Of a DNA stretch of 64,000 nt, positions 51,497-60,340 are shown in pieces; position 1 is the stretch's first letter; every line of letters starts with the position of its first letter. This stretch comes from Candidatus Gastranaerophilales bacterium. Lineage in GTDB: Bacteria; Cyanobacteriota; Vampirovibrionia; Gastranaerophilales; Gastranaerophilaceae. The stretch lies in NCBI GenBank assembly GCA_944325545.1, contig CALVAM010000014.1:1-64000 (forward strand), given 5' to 3'. Both the position numbers and the translations under genes were made by a program. Under the pieces are notes generated by a model. The model was not told the origin of the DNA and did not search any database. It saw only the letters and a list, made by a program, of their open reading frames with translations.

Positions 51497-51841
51497 TCAA
51501 CGAGGTCTTTTTTTTATGCCTTTTTTTATGTCTTTTATAAATTCGTCGGTATTCTTTTCAACTTTTGGGAAATATTCATCTAGAGACTTATTTATATCTT
51601 TTTCATTTTGTTTTGCAATACGCTCTAAATCATCCATCCTTTTATCAAAATCTTTGTTGTTTTTTTTAAAAGTATCTGAAGTATTAAAATCAAAGGGAGC
51701 TAGTTCAGATAAGAAATCCAATGCAGCTATTGTTCCACCTAAGGTTCCGCTACCAATGATAGCAGCTTTTTTTTTATTTTCATTGTCATTTTGGACACTT
51801 TTTGTTCCGAAATTTAGATTATTAATAGCCCCGATTTTCAT
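51497..51841 (-). CDS. Small protein with N-terminal NFG leader
   Basis: 114 residues with AGGAG before the ATG. MKIGAINNLNFGTKSVQND is one of the clearest examples of the shared leader (NFG at 10-12). A short hydrophobic, Gly-rich segment (about 27-45: AAIIGSGTLGGTIAALDFL) follows, then a helical, strongly charged C-terminal part ending in GIKKRPR. No family recognised. Lies between rpmE and folK on the same strand but with its own ribosome binding site. Confidence 0.7.
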   Translation of the reverse strand: MKIGAINNLNFGTKSVQNDNENKKKAAIIGSGTLGGTIAALDFLSELAPFDFNTSDTFKKNNKDFDKRMDDLERIAKQNEKDINKSLDEYFPKVEKNTDEFIKDIKKGIKKRPR

Positions 51842-51892
51842 AAAAACTCCTTTTTACAAGATAATTTTAGAATAATAAGAAGTTATTGTCAA

Positions 51893-51922
51893 TAAAAAAG
51901 AAGCCTAAAGGCTTCTTTTTTA
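51893..51922 (-). terminator. Terminator after rpmE
   Basis: AAAAAAGAAGCC-TAAA-GGCTTCTTTTTT, symmetrical, downstream of rpmE on the minus strand. Confidence 0.85.
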
Positions 51923-51948
51923 TTTGTAAAATCTTAACCAAACCGTTA

Positions 51949-52149
51949 TTATTTATTACCGTAACGTTTGTTAAATCTTTCAACACGTCCTTCAGAGTCA
52001 AGAATTTTTTGTTGACCTGTGTAGAATGGGTGGCAGTTTGAACAAATTTCAACTGTTAGATTATCTACAACAGAACCTGTTTCAATTTCGTTACCGCAAA
52101 CACATTTGATAACAGTTTTTTTATAATCTGGATGGATACCATCTTTCAT
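51949..52149 (-). CDS. rpmE: 50S ribosomal protein L31 (bL31), zinc-binding form
   Basis: 66 residues. [20 protein letters not shown], then [16 protein letters not shown] and [11 protein letters not shown], fit L31. The Cys residues in KCVCGN and CSNCHP make the zinc-binding C+ version. Monocistronic, with GAAGG upstream; the untranslated leader holds a small TCAAG/CTTGA hairpin. Confidence 0.97.
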   Translation of the reverse strand: MKDGIHPDYKKTVIKCVCGNEIETGSVVDNLTVEICSNCHPFYTGQQKILDSEGRVERFNKRYGNK

Positions 52150-52296
52150 AATGACCTTCTTTCTGTTCTTTCAAGATTCCAAACTTGATTCTTTCGACCA
52201 ATAACATTTTATTTCGCTAAAAATTTTTTTTCAAGTGTATATCATATTTTTAATTGTTTTTATTAATATATTTTAACTTTTTATCAATTTTTATTT

Positions 52297-52305
52297 TGAT
52301 ATAAT
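52297..52305 (+). promoter_or_regulatory. Extended -10 abutting the HgdC-like start codon
   Basis: TGATATAAT (TG-n-TATAAT) ends 6 nt before the ATG at 52312. A start point at the usual distance would be the A of the ATG, so the mRNA is probably leaderless; no Shine-Dalgarno sequence exists. Confidence 0.55.
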
Positions 52306-52311
52306 GTATTT

Positions 52312-52974
52312 ATGATTTATTTAGACGCCGGAACTACATATTCAAAACTAATAACTGATTCTGAAAGTTTTTCAAAAGAATACTTGGTTGAAGAAAAGAA
52401 TAAAAAGTTTTATTATATTCTTCCTTCAAGTATAGTGAAATCAATGAATATAATTCCTGATAGTTGTTGCGGACATATGTCTAATTCTAATGAAAATGAA
52501 ATTGTAGCATTAGCAAAAGGGGCTAAAAAACTTGGTATAGCTCAAAATTCAACAATACTGGATTTAGGTAGTCGAGATGCTAAGTGGATTAAATTTAAGG
52601 AAGGGAAATTCCACGATATGGATTGGAATACTTCTTGTGCAAGTTCTACCGGAGCTACTGTTGAAATGCTGTTAAAATTTTATAATGTAAAAGCGGATGA
52701 ACTTAAATATAATTCTGAAAAATTCGCGGTTACTTGTGGGATTTTTGGTATGGAAAAAATTATGGATTCTATATCATCAGGTGAAAAACCTTCAGATGCT
52801 ATATCTAAATTTGTTCACGGGATTGCTTTTAATGCTTGGAATTTTTGTAAAAAACCTGAAAAAATATATTTGTCCGGTGGGTTTTGTGAAAATAAATGTT
52901 TGGTTGATTCTTTAAAAGAATATTGTGAACTTGAATTATTGGGTAGATTTGTTCTTTGTGAAGGTCTTTTTTAA
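52312..52974 (+). CDS. BadF/HgdC-type ATPase (CoA-dehydratase activator-like), small
   Basis: 220 residues, shorter than the roughly 260 of HgdC. ASKHA-fold segments are visible: MIYLDAGTTYSKLI (phosphate 1), NSTILDLGSRDAKWIK (phosphate 2), NTSCASSTGATVEML, AVTCGIFGMEKIM and YLSGGFCENKCLV (adenosine). The Cys residues in NTSCASSTG and AVTCGIFG correspond to those that hold the bridging 4Fe-4S cluster of the 2-hydroxyacyl-CoA dehydratase activators. Such proteins use ATP to fire electrons into a partner. No dehydratase genes are adjacent. Confidence 0.75.
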   Translation: MIYLDAGTTYSKLITDSESFSKEYLVEEKNKKFYYILPSSIVKSMNIIPDSCCGHMSNSNENEIVALAKGAKKLGIAQNSTILDLGSRDAKWIKFKEGKFHDMDWNTSCASSTGATVEMLLKFYNVKADELKYNSEKFAVTCGIFGMEKIMDSISSGEKPSDAISKFVHGIAFNAWNFCKKPEKIYLSGGFCENKCLVDSLKEYCELELLGRFVLCEGLF

Positions 52975-52981
52975 TATTCTA

Positions 52982-53010
52982 TTGATAAGATTGTAAATTT
53001 TTAGTATCAT
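52982..53010 (+). promoter_or_regulatory. Promoter abutting the GH57 start codon
   Basis: TTGATA (52982-52987), 17 nt, TATCAT (53005-53010), then 7 nt to the ATG at 53018. Spacing is ideal, and transcription would start at the ATG, so a leaderless mRNA is predicted. Confidence 0.6.
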
Positions 53011-53017
53011 AGTTTGT

Positions 53018-55249
53018 ATGGATACGCAAAATTTATCTCTAGCAATATATTGGCATATGCATCAGCCTGTATATGAGCTTGAAGGCACTTACTTAATGCC
53101 TTGGGTGAGATTACATGCGATTAAAGATTATTTGGATATGGCTCTTTTTTTGGAGAAATTTCCTAAACTTAAGCTGAATTTTAATATTGTTCCGGCTCTT
53201 TTGGATGCGATTATTGATTATACGGACAATGGACTTACTGATATTCATGCAGAACTTTCTGTCGTTGATGCGGATACTCTTACGGATGAAGAAAAAGCTT
53301 TTGTTTTAAATAATTTTTTTAGCTCTAAATTCGAAACAATGATTTATAGAAGTGAAAATTATAAAAACCTCTATCAAAAGCGTTTTTCTAAAGATGTTGC
53401 GGTTTTAGAGGATTTTTCTAATCAAGAAATTTCGGATTTGATGGCTTTGTTTAATCTTGTATGGATTGATCCTATTCATTATGAAAGATATCCGAGATTA
53501 AAAGATTTGTGGAATAAACAATATAATTATTCTAAAGAAGATAGAATTGAGATAATTAATATCCATCTTCAAATTATGAAAGAAATTATTCCAACTTATA
53601 AAAAATATATTCAATCAGGAAGAATAGAACTTACAACAAGCCCTTATTATCATGCGATTTTACCAATTCTTGCAGATATGAAAAATTCCGTTAAAAATAC
53701 TTTGACAACAGAAGGTTTGCCTCAATCTTTGGATATGTTAGATGATGCTAAGCTTCAAATTAGAAAAGGTTTGGATAGAATAGAAGAAATTTTCGGCATT
53801 CGTCCAAAGGGAATTTGGCCTCCTGAATTGTGTTTAGGGGCTAAAACTTTAAATCTGTTAGCTAAAGAAGGTATAAAATGGACAATTTCCGATGAAGGGG
53901 TTTTAGCTAATTCAATTAATTTTGATTTTGTACGTGATTTTAAAGGAAATTTGGATGATCCGTATCATTTATTAAAAGTTTATAGTTATAAAACTAAAGA
54001 TTCGGAAATTGATGTAATATTTAGAGATAGATCAATTCCTCATCTTATAAATTTTGAGTATGCAGGTATAAATCCGCAAATGGCTGCAGGTGATTTGTAT
54101 GAAAAAATAAAACTTATTCAAAATAAATTGGTTGTTTCTCCTGATAAAACTCACTTATTAACAATTGCCCTAGATTGTGAAAACTGTTGGGAGAATTATC
54201 AAAATGACGGAATTGATTTTTTAGAGAATGTGTATTCGTATATAGAAAATGATGAATCTCTTTCAACTGTTTTAATAAGTGATTATGTAGAAAAAGATGA
54301 ACACAAAAAAGAATTAAAGAAAATATTTTCCGGATCTTGGATAGACCAAACTTTTCAATTTTGGATAGGGGAGTCTGAAAAAAATAAGGCTTGGGCTTAT
54401 CTTAAAAAAACTAAGGATGATTTAGATAAATATATAAAAGAACATAAACTAAATCAAAAGATAAATTTTGCAAAACGAGAATTATTGATAGCAGAAGGAA
54501 GTGACTGGTTCTGGTGGTATGGAGAACCTAATTATTCAGGACAAGATTTTATTTTTGATTATATGTTTAGAGAACGTTTAAAAAATGTTTATCTGATTTT
54601 GGGTATAGAATATCCGGAATATTTAGATAAAACTCTTATAACAGCAGTAGAAGTTCCTTTTAAACACCCTCAACGTTCTATTACCCCAAGAATGGATGGT
54701 TTGTATAAAAGCGTTGATGACTGGTATAATTCCGGTTCTATCAGTATGTTGGACGGACCAGTCTTTAGAGAAAATAAAATTGTTGATAAAATAAATTTCG
54801 GCTGTGATAAAAATAATATTTATTTCAGACTTCATGTAAATAAAGGCTCCGGAGAAATAAGTTTTATTGATAGAATTAATCAGTTTTATATTTATACAAG
54901 AAACGCAACAAATATAGGATTAAGAGCTTATATTAGGCTTATTAGTAAAACAGATAATCCATATCCAATATTATTAGAACGATTTGAACATGAAATAGCA
55001 TTAACAATCGTGAAAGATACATTATATCCACCTCGTTTAGCAACAGTTTTACATCCTAATTTGTGGACTCTCGATAATCCCGAAGGAATTAGTATTGTAA
55101 ATAATGATGTTATAGATGTTACAATACCTTTTGATAAACTGGGTATAAAAGAAGGCGAAACTGTAGAATTTTTCCTTGCTAATACTGATTCTGGGGTTAA
55201 AAATACTTATATCCCTCAAGAAATTTTGTTAACACTTACTCGAGAATAA
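53018..55249 (+). CDS. GH57-family alpha-glucan enzyme
   Basis: 743 residues. GH57 motifs: LAIYWHMHQPVYELEG (motif 1, HQP), RPKGIWPPELCLG (nucleophile Glu), EGIKWTISDEGVL, and ALDCENCWENY. The catalytic barrel is about 1-420, followed by a helical region and a beta-rich C-terminal domain (about 540-743). GH57 includes amylopullulanase, 4-alpha-glucanotransferase and branching enzymes. No signal peptide, so it is intracellular and would act on storage glucan or imported maltodextrin. The next gene starts 70 nt downstream. Confidence 0.9.
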   Translation: MDTQNLSLAIYWHMHQPVYELEGTYLMPWVRLHAIKDYLDMALFLEKFPKLKLNFNIVPALLDAIIDYTDNGLTDIHAELSVVDADTLTDEEKAFVLNNFFSSKFETMIYRSENYKNLYQKRFSKDVAVLEDFSNQEISDLMALFNLVWIDPIHYERYPRLKDLWNKQYNYSKEDRIEIINIHLQIMKEIIPTYKKYIQSGRIELTTSPYYHAILPILADMKNSVKNTLTTEGLPQSLDMLDDAKLQIRKGLDRIEEIFGIRPKGIWPPELCLGAKTLNLLAKEGIKWTISDEGVLANSINFDFVRDFKGNLDDPYHLLKVYSYKTKDSEIDVIFRDRSIPHLINFEYAGINPQMAAGDLYEKIKLIQNKLVVSPDKTHLLTIALDCENCWENYQNDGIDFLENVYSYIENDESLSTVLISDYVEKDEHKKELKKIFSGSWIDQTFQFWIGESEKNKAWAYLKKTKDDLDKYIKEHKLNQKINFAKRELLIAEGSDWFWWYGEPNYSGQDFIFDYMFRERLKNVYLILGIEYPEYLDKTLITAVEVPFKHPQRSITPRMDGLYKSVDDWYNSGSISMLDGPVFRENKIVDKINFGCDKNNIYFRLHVNKGSGEISFIDRINQFYIYTRNATNIGLRAYIRLISKTDNPYPILLERFEHEIALTIVKDTLYPPRLATVLHPNLWTLDNPEGISIVNNDVIDVTIPFDKLGIKEGETVEFFLANTDSGVKNTYIPQEILLTLTRE

Positions 55250-55318
55250 CTTTACTGTTATTTTAAATGTTTTGATGATAATATAAAATTGTAGTGTTTT
55301 TATATAGATGGGGTTTTT

Positions 55319-56164
55319 ATGTTTAAAGAATTTAATGAAATTGTATGCTTAGGAATTGGTGGTTCTTATTCTGAAATTGCTAAGGATAAATTATTTAAAG
55401 CATATGATTTATATTTGTATCAAAGATCTTTACGTTCAATAAAAGAATGTATAGATTATGTAGATGAAAATTGTAATGCTGTTACTATCATACCTGTTGA
55501 AACAACCTATGAAGGAATTATTAGAGAAACAATTGATAATTTGATTCAGACAAAAAATGAAAATGTAAAGATTTTGGCAGAAACTATTGTTCCTGTAAAT
55601 GATTGCATATTATCTAAAACAACAGAATTTTATTCAATAACGGGTTTAATTTCTAATCCAAATGCCTTAGCAAAAAGTAAAAATTTCGTAAGAGATGAAA
55701 TGCCACGACAGTTAAATATTGTGATTGCAGAAAATATGGATGAATCTGCAAGGCTTTTAAATAATTATAATCTTACATATTCAATAATAGGAACTCCTAA
55801 AACTGCAGAATTATATAATTTGAATATTTTAAAAGAACATATTGAAGATGATAAAAATAATGAGAAAAGATTTATTGTAATAGGCGATGCAGAAACTTAT
55901 TCTACAGGTAAAGATAAAACAAGTATCGTTTTATTTTTAACTGATAGACAAGGAGCTTTGTTAGATATAGTTCAAATTTTTGTTAAGTATAATATAAATA
56001 TTACTCAAATTAATTCTAAAATGATGAATAATCGCTCTGAAGAACAAGCTGTATTTATAGATTTTGATGGACACAAAGATGATGAGGTAATCAAAAATCT
56101 AATTAATGACCTGACACCTCTCGCAAAAGGTATAAGAATTATAGGTTCTTACGCAAAATTTTAA
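55319..56164 (+). CDS. Divergent prephenate dehydratase-like protein with ACT domain
   Basis: 281 residues in PheA P-protein layout without chorismate mutase: prephenate dehydratase domain (about 1-190), then an ACT domain (about 195-281, SIVLFLTDRQGALLDIVQIF). Several key positions differ from the family: PVENS reads PVETTYEG, the catalytic Thr of TRF is replaced (NNEKRFIVIG), and the Phe-binding ESRP of the ACT domain reads NSKMMN. It may be catalytically dead, altered in substrate, or a regulator. GGGG lies 5 nt before the ATG. Confidence 0.75.
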   Translation: MFKEFNEIVCLGIGGSYSEIAKDKLFKAYDLYLYQRSLRSIKECIDYVDENCNAVTIIPVETTYEGIIRETIDNLIQTKNENVKILAETIVPVNDCILSKTTEFYSITGLISNPNALAKSKNFVRDEMPRQLNIVIAENMDESARLLNNYNLTYSIIGTPKTAELYNLNILKEHIEDDKNNEKRFIVIGDAETYSTGKDKTSIVLFLTDRQGALLDIVQIFVKYNINITQINSKMMNNRSEEQAVFIDFDGHKDDEVIKNLINDLTPLAKGIRIIGSYAKF

Positions 56165-56243
56165 CTCGCAATGTTGTAGAAACAACATGTTGCTTTTGCA
56201 ACACAATCGTGTTAATATTTTCTTGTATAAATAAGGGAATATA

Positions 56244-57785
56244 ATGGTAGAAAATGTAGAAGAGAATAAGAATATAAATCCATGGCTTGCTTGTCTTCCG
56301 ACAATGGCGGCGGCTTTTATGTTTGTGCTTGATGAAACAATTGCAAACGTGGCATTACCGCATATGGCAGGAAGTTTTTCCGTAAGCAGGGAAGAATCAA
56401 TGTGGATATTGACATTTTATCTTATAGCCAGTGGTATTGTTATTCCAATGGTAGGTTGGTTTAGTAAAGCCTTGGGACGAAAAAATTTCTTTATATTAAG
56501 TATAATTTTATTTACTGTAGCTTCAGGATTATGTGGTATTTCAGAAAACCTAGAATCAATGATTTTTGCAAGAATTTTGCAAGGTATTGGAGGCGGAGGT
56601 TTACTTCCGATTTCACAAGCAATTTTGCTGGAAAACTTTAAACCTCAAGATAGAGGAAAAGCAATGGCAATGTTCGGTTTGGTAATTGTTATGGCACCTA
56701 TTATTGGTCCTGTGCTTGGGGGATGGATTACTGAAAATTGGTCTTGGCCATTTATTTATTTTATTAATATTCCAATCGGTATAATTGCAGTTATATTATC
56801 AAATGCTTTAATTTATGATCCTCCGTATGCTCAAAAACAAAAAGGGGTAAAGACTGATGGTTTTGGTTTTTTAATGCTTTCAATTTGGCTTTTAACACTT
56901 CAAATAGTTTTAGATAAAGGAAATAATGCAGATTGGTTTAACGCTCCTTGGATTTGTTGGTTATCAGGAATCTCTTGTATCACTGGAATTGCTTTTTTGA
57001 TTTCACAAATTAAAAATAAAGAATCTCTTGTAGATTTAAGCGTTTTTAAAGATAAAAACTTTTTGATAGGCACTCTCGTTCAAATAGTTATGCAAGCAGT
57101 GTTATTAGCATCCTTAGCAATATTACCTCAATTTTTACAATCATTAATGGGCTATGATGCTTATAAAAGCGGGTTATCTATGATGCCAAGAGGCTTAGGA
57201 GCATTACTTGCAATGGTCCTCTGTGCAACTCTCGCAAATTTAATTGATAATAGACTTTTAGTTATGATAGGGCTTGGATGTATTGCAGGAGGAAGCTGGA
57301 TGTTAGGAGAATTAAATCTCCAAATATCGACCATGAATATTGCAATACCGAACTTTTTATTTGGTATTGGGTTAGGTTTGGCAATGATACCAATTATAAC
57401 TTTATCTGTTGCAACCCTAAGAAATGATCAAATGACCAATGCGAGTGGACTTCAAAATTTGTTAAAAAATATTGGTGGTGCTTTTGGAACTTCAATTGTA
57501 GCTACACTTCTTTCAAGAGGGGCTCAAAAACACCAATTTATGCTTATTCAACATTTAACTGATACCGTTAATACATATTCAGAAAGAATACACTCTTACA
57601 GCAGCATGTTTATCTCAACAGTTGACCCGCATACGGCAAAATATATGGGAGAAAGTGTAGCATATAAACTCCTAATGCAACAAGCTAACTTAGCTGCTTT
57701 TATTGATGCTTTTAGAATTTTTGCTATTGCAGCTGCAGTTATTATACCTTTAATATTATTATTGAAAAATCTCAAAGAAGCATAA
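56244..57785 (+). CDS. DHA2-family MFS drug exporter (EmrB/QacA type)
   Basis: 513 residues with 14 predicted membrane helices. FMFVLDETIANVALPHMAG in TM1, the loop motif GWFSKALGRKNFF (MFS motif A) and GPVLGGWITENWSWPFIYFINIP (motif C) are diagnostic for DHA2 exporters. It pumps lipophilic cations or drugs with protons. EmrB normally works with an EmrA membrane-fusion protein, which is absent. AAGGGAAT precedes the ATG. Confidence 0.93.
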   Translation: MVENVEENKNINPWLACLPTMAAAFMFVLDETIANVALPHMAGSFSVSREESMWILTFYLIASGIVIPMVGWFSKALGRKNFFILSIILFTVASGLCGISENLESMIFARILQGIGGGGLLPISQAILLENFKPQDRGKAMAMFGLVIVMAPIIGPVLGGWITENWSWPFIYFINIPIGIIAVILSNALIYDPPYAQKQKGVKTDGFGFLMLSIWLLTLQIVLDKGNNADWFNAPWICWLSGISCITGIAFLISQIKNKESLVDLSVFKDKNFLIGTLVQIVMQAVLLASLAILPQFLQSLMGYDAYKSGLSMMPRGLGALLAMVLCATLANLIDNRLLVMIGLGCIAGGSWMLGELNLQISTMNIAIPNFLFGIGLGLAMIPIITLSVATLRNDQMTNASGLQNLLKNIGGAFGTSIVATLLSRGAQKHQFMLIQHLTDTVNTYSERIHSYSSMFISTVDPHTAKYMGESVAYKLLMQQANLAAFIDAFRIFAIAAAVIIPLILLLKNLKEA

Positions 57786-57830
57786 AAAAGACTTTAAGAT
57801 AAAAATTACCTCAAAGTCATTTTTATAATA
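57786..57830. terminator. Bidirectional terminator
   Basis: GACTTTAAG / CTCAAAGTC imperfect stem with A-tract and T-tract sides, between the MFS gene and minE. Confidence 0.6.
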
Positions 57831-57844
57831 AACAAAAAATCTGC

Positions 57845-58357
57845 TTACTGTTCAGTATGACATTCTTCAAAAGAAATTTCTTGTTCATTATTCTTAGAAG
57901 AATTCATTTCATCAGGAGTTGAAGTTAAATTAGTAGAATTTTCCTCAGAATTATTTTCTTCAATATTATCATCAGAAATAACATCTGAATTATCAATTTC
58001 TTCTTCTAATTCTTCAATTTTTTCTTCTAATTTTTCAGCCTCAGCTTTAAGAGCCGCTTCAATTTCTTCTTCATCTTTAGCTCTTATTACAGGAATAGAA
58101 AGCATTAAAGCAACTTGATCTCCTTCTTGCTCAAAATTTAGCTCAAGAAGTTCTTTATCCAATTCAACATAACGTGATAATAAATCTATCAATTCTCCTC
58201 TCATTTGTTCCAAAATTTTAGGAGTAAGATTTGTTCTATCCTGCATTAAAACAAGTTTCAATCTGTTTGTTGCAACAGATTTGGAAGCGTCGCCCTGTTC
58301 TTCTTGTGGGCGGAAGAACTTAGCCACTGTATTATAAATATCAGAGAAAAGCCCCAT
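57845..58357 (-). CDS. minE: Cell division topological specificity factor MinE with acidic C-terminal tail
   Basis: 170 residues, almost twice the usual 85-95. The MinE part covers residues 1-95: the membrane-binding MGLFSDIYNTVAKFF, the MinD-contact helix/strand RLKLVLMQDRTNLTPKILEQMRG split around 33-55, and the dimer core. The remaining 75 residues are a Glu/Asn/Ser-rich, highly acidic tail without known domain. MinE drives the pole-to-pole oscillation of MinD. Last of minC-minD-minE, 1 nt after the minD stop. Confidence 0.9.
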   Translation of the reverse strand: MGLFSDIYNTVAKFFRPQEEQGDASKSVATNRLKLVLMQDRTNLTPKILEQMRGELIDLLSRYVELDKELLELNFEQEGDQVALMLSIPVIRAKDEEEIEAALKAEAEKLEEKIEELEEEIDNSDVISDDNIEENNSEENSTNLTSTPDEMNSSKNNEQEISFEECHTEQ

Positions 58358-58358
58358 T

Positions 58359-59171
58359 CTACACCTTCGCTTTCAATTTTGCAAATGCATTTTTAATTTT
58401 AGCCATAAAGCCTTTAGGTTCATCTAAATCCAAGAAAGGAACTTCTTCGCCTAAAATTCTTTGTGCTACATTTCTATAAGCTTTACCTGCAAGAGCGTTT
58501 TCATCATTTACTATCGGCTCACCTTTATTTGTAGAAGTAATTATACCTGTATCTTCAGGAATTATACCTACCAAAGGACAAGAAAGAATTTCAACGACAT
58601 CATCCACGCTCATCATCTCATTAGATTTGATAAGATTCGGACGAACTCTATTTAATAAAAGTTTATAACTTTTTATCTCTTCTTTTGCTTCCAACAAACC
58701 AATTATTCTATCTGCGTCACGAATAGCAGACATTTCCGGAGTTGTAACAACAATTGCTTCACTAGCTCCTGCTACCGCATTTTGAAATCCTTGTTCAATA
58801 CCTGCCGGGCAATCTACTAAAACAAAATCATTTTCTTCTTTTAACGTATCACATATTTCTTTTAACTGTTCTGCGTTAACCGCTGTTTTATCACGTGTTT
58901 GTGCAGCCGCCAATAGTGATAAATTTGGATTTTTCTTATCTTTTACTAAAGCTTGTTTTAATTTACAACGCTCTTCAATAACATCAACTATTGTATAAAC
59001 AATTCTATTTTCAAGCCCTAAAAGTAAATCTAAATTTCTAAGACCCAAATCAGTGTCAATTAATACGACTTTATTCCCAGCTTTCGCTAGTGCTGTACCA
59101 ATATTCGCACTGGTAGTAGTTTTTCCAACACCACCTTTTCCAGATGTAATTACTATTACTCGACCAGTCAT
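58359..59171 (-). CDS. minD: Septum site-determining ATPase MinD
   Basis: 270 residues. Deviant Walker A GKGGVGKTTTSANIG (about 11-25), switch I region (LIDTDLGLRNLDLLLG), switch II (LVDCPAGIE) and the C-terminal amphipathic helix FMAKIKNAFAKLKAKV for membrane binding. It recruits MinC and is displaced by MinE. Its ATG overlaps the minC stop (TAATGA). Confidence 0.98.
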   Translation of the reverse strand: MTGRVIVITSGKGGVGKTTTSANIGTALAKAGNKVVLIDTDLGLRNLDLLLGLENRIVYTIVDVIEERCKLKQALVKDKKNPNLSLLAAAQTRDKTAVNAEQLKEICDTLKEENDFVLVDCPAGIEQGFQNAVAGASEAIVVTTPEMSAIRDADRIIGLLEAKEEIKSYKLLLNRVRPNLIKSNEMMSVDDVVEILSCPLVGIIPEDTGIITSTNKGEPIVNDENALAGKAYRNVAQRILGEEVPFLDLDEPKGFMAKIKNAFAKLKAKV

Positions 59172-60175
59172 TAATCTCTCCTTAATTTTTTATAAATAAC
59201 TATTTTTCCGTCTTCGATATGAGCTTCCTCTGGAGTAAACTCGTTTGTTTTTTGTACATAAGGAACATTTAAAGTATCATTACGTCTTGCATATAAACCT
59301 GCTATTCTTAACTGTATTGCATTTAATTTTAAAGCTCTAACTTTTGATGTTATATTCCCCTGAGAACCGGCATGAGCGATGCCACCTAAGATTCCCCAAA
59401 CTGTTATATCACCAGTTGCTACAATCTCACTTCCAGGATGAGCATCTCCAATTATTAAGATGTTTCCTTCATAAGTTACTGTTTGTCCGGAACGCAAAGT
59501 TTGATTTATATACAATGTAGGTAAGGCCTCTGTATTTATAGAATTTTCTTCTACTCCAGCAGGTAAAACATCTCCTGTGTCCAAAAGAATATATTTGCTC
59601 ATTTCTTCTTTCGGAACAAGACCTTCGTTTAAAGCTATAGTTTCAAAATTTGTCTCAAAATGTTCCGTAGGAATAATTTCTGATATTTCTTGAGTTGTTT
59701 CTTCTTCATAAATATCTTCAATATCTTCTGCTGTTTCTATAGGGCTATTTTGGTTTTGTTCTATATCAGCATGAACTTCTATAGTTTTATTTAAATCATC
59801 TTTTTTTACATTTTCATCTTCAATTTTTATTTCAACAGGTTCTTCTTTAATATTACTTTCTCCAGAAACTGTTATCGACGGTACTTCTTTGTCGTTAAGT
59901 TCTGAAATTATTATACCTAAGCTTATCGCAGAAGCTTCTGTTTGTTCTGAATTAGTATCTATAAAAGCAATATCTGCATCCATTGATTCTATTAGAGCTT
60001 TTATACTTAATAATTGAGATTGTTTTAAGTCTAAATCTCCTAATTTTAAACAAATTTTCTTACCTTTAACATCAGGATGTTCCATTATAGAACTTAATTC
60101 AAAAACTAATTGAGTAGTGTTTTTAGCATCGCTTAAGTCTATAATAAAACCATTTTCAACAAAACCTTTTTCCAT
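59171..60175 (-). CDS. minC: Septum site-determining protein MinC with long acidic linker
   Basis: 334 residues, about 100 more than usual. The N-terminal FtsZ-inhibiting domain (about 1-95) and the C-terminal beta-helix (about 215-320: GQTVTYEGNILIIGDAHPGSEIVATGDITVWG split, then GGIAHAG and LNAIQLRIAG, the MinD-binding face) are intact. Between them lies an extra acidic, Glu/Ile-rich linker of about 110 residues, probably disordered. First gene of minCDE; AGGAAT precedes the ATG. Confidence 0.93.
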   Translation of the reverse strand: MEKGFVENGFIIDLSDAKNTTQLVFELSSIMEHPDVKGKKICLKLGDLDLKQSQLLSIKALIESMDADIAFIDTNSEQTEASAISLGIIISELNDKEVPSITVSGESNIKEEPVEIKIEDENVKKDDLNKTIEVHADIEQNQNSPIETAEDIEDIYEEETTQEISEIIPTEHFETNFETIALNEGLVPKEEMSKYILLDTGDVLPAGVEENSINTEALPTLYINQTLRSGQTVTYEGNILIIGDAHPGSEIVATGDITVWGILGGIAHAGSQGNITSKVRALKLNAIQLRIAGLYARRNDTLNVPYVQKTNEFTPEEAHIEDGKIVIYKKLRRD

Positions 60176-60290
60176 GAATAATTCCTAAATAATTTTACTA
60201 CTTTACTATAGAATTAGGATATATTAAATATTCTTCTAATTCAATAAAGTATGACGCAATGTAAAGATATTATTTAAAAATATTATTATA

Positions 60291-60326
60291 AAAAAATGGA
60301 GTTCTTAAAAAGAACTCCATTTTTTT
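60291..60326 (-). terminator. Terminator after pfp
   Basis: AAAATGGAGTTCTT / AAGAACTCCATTTT stem flanked by A- and T-tracts, just downstream of pfp on the minus strand. Confidence 0.88.
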
Positions 60327-60340
60327 AGTTGTTTATTTTA

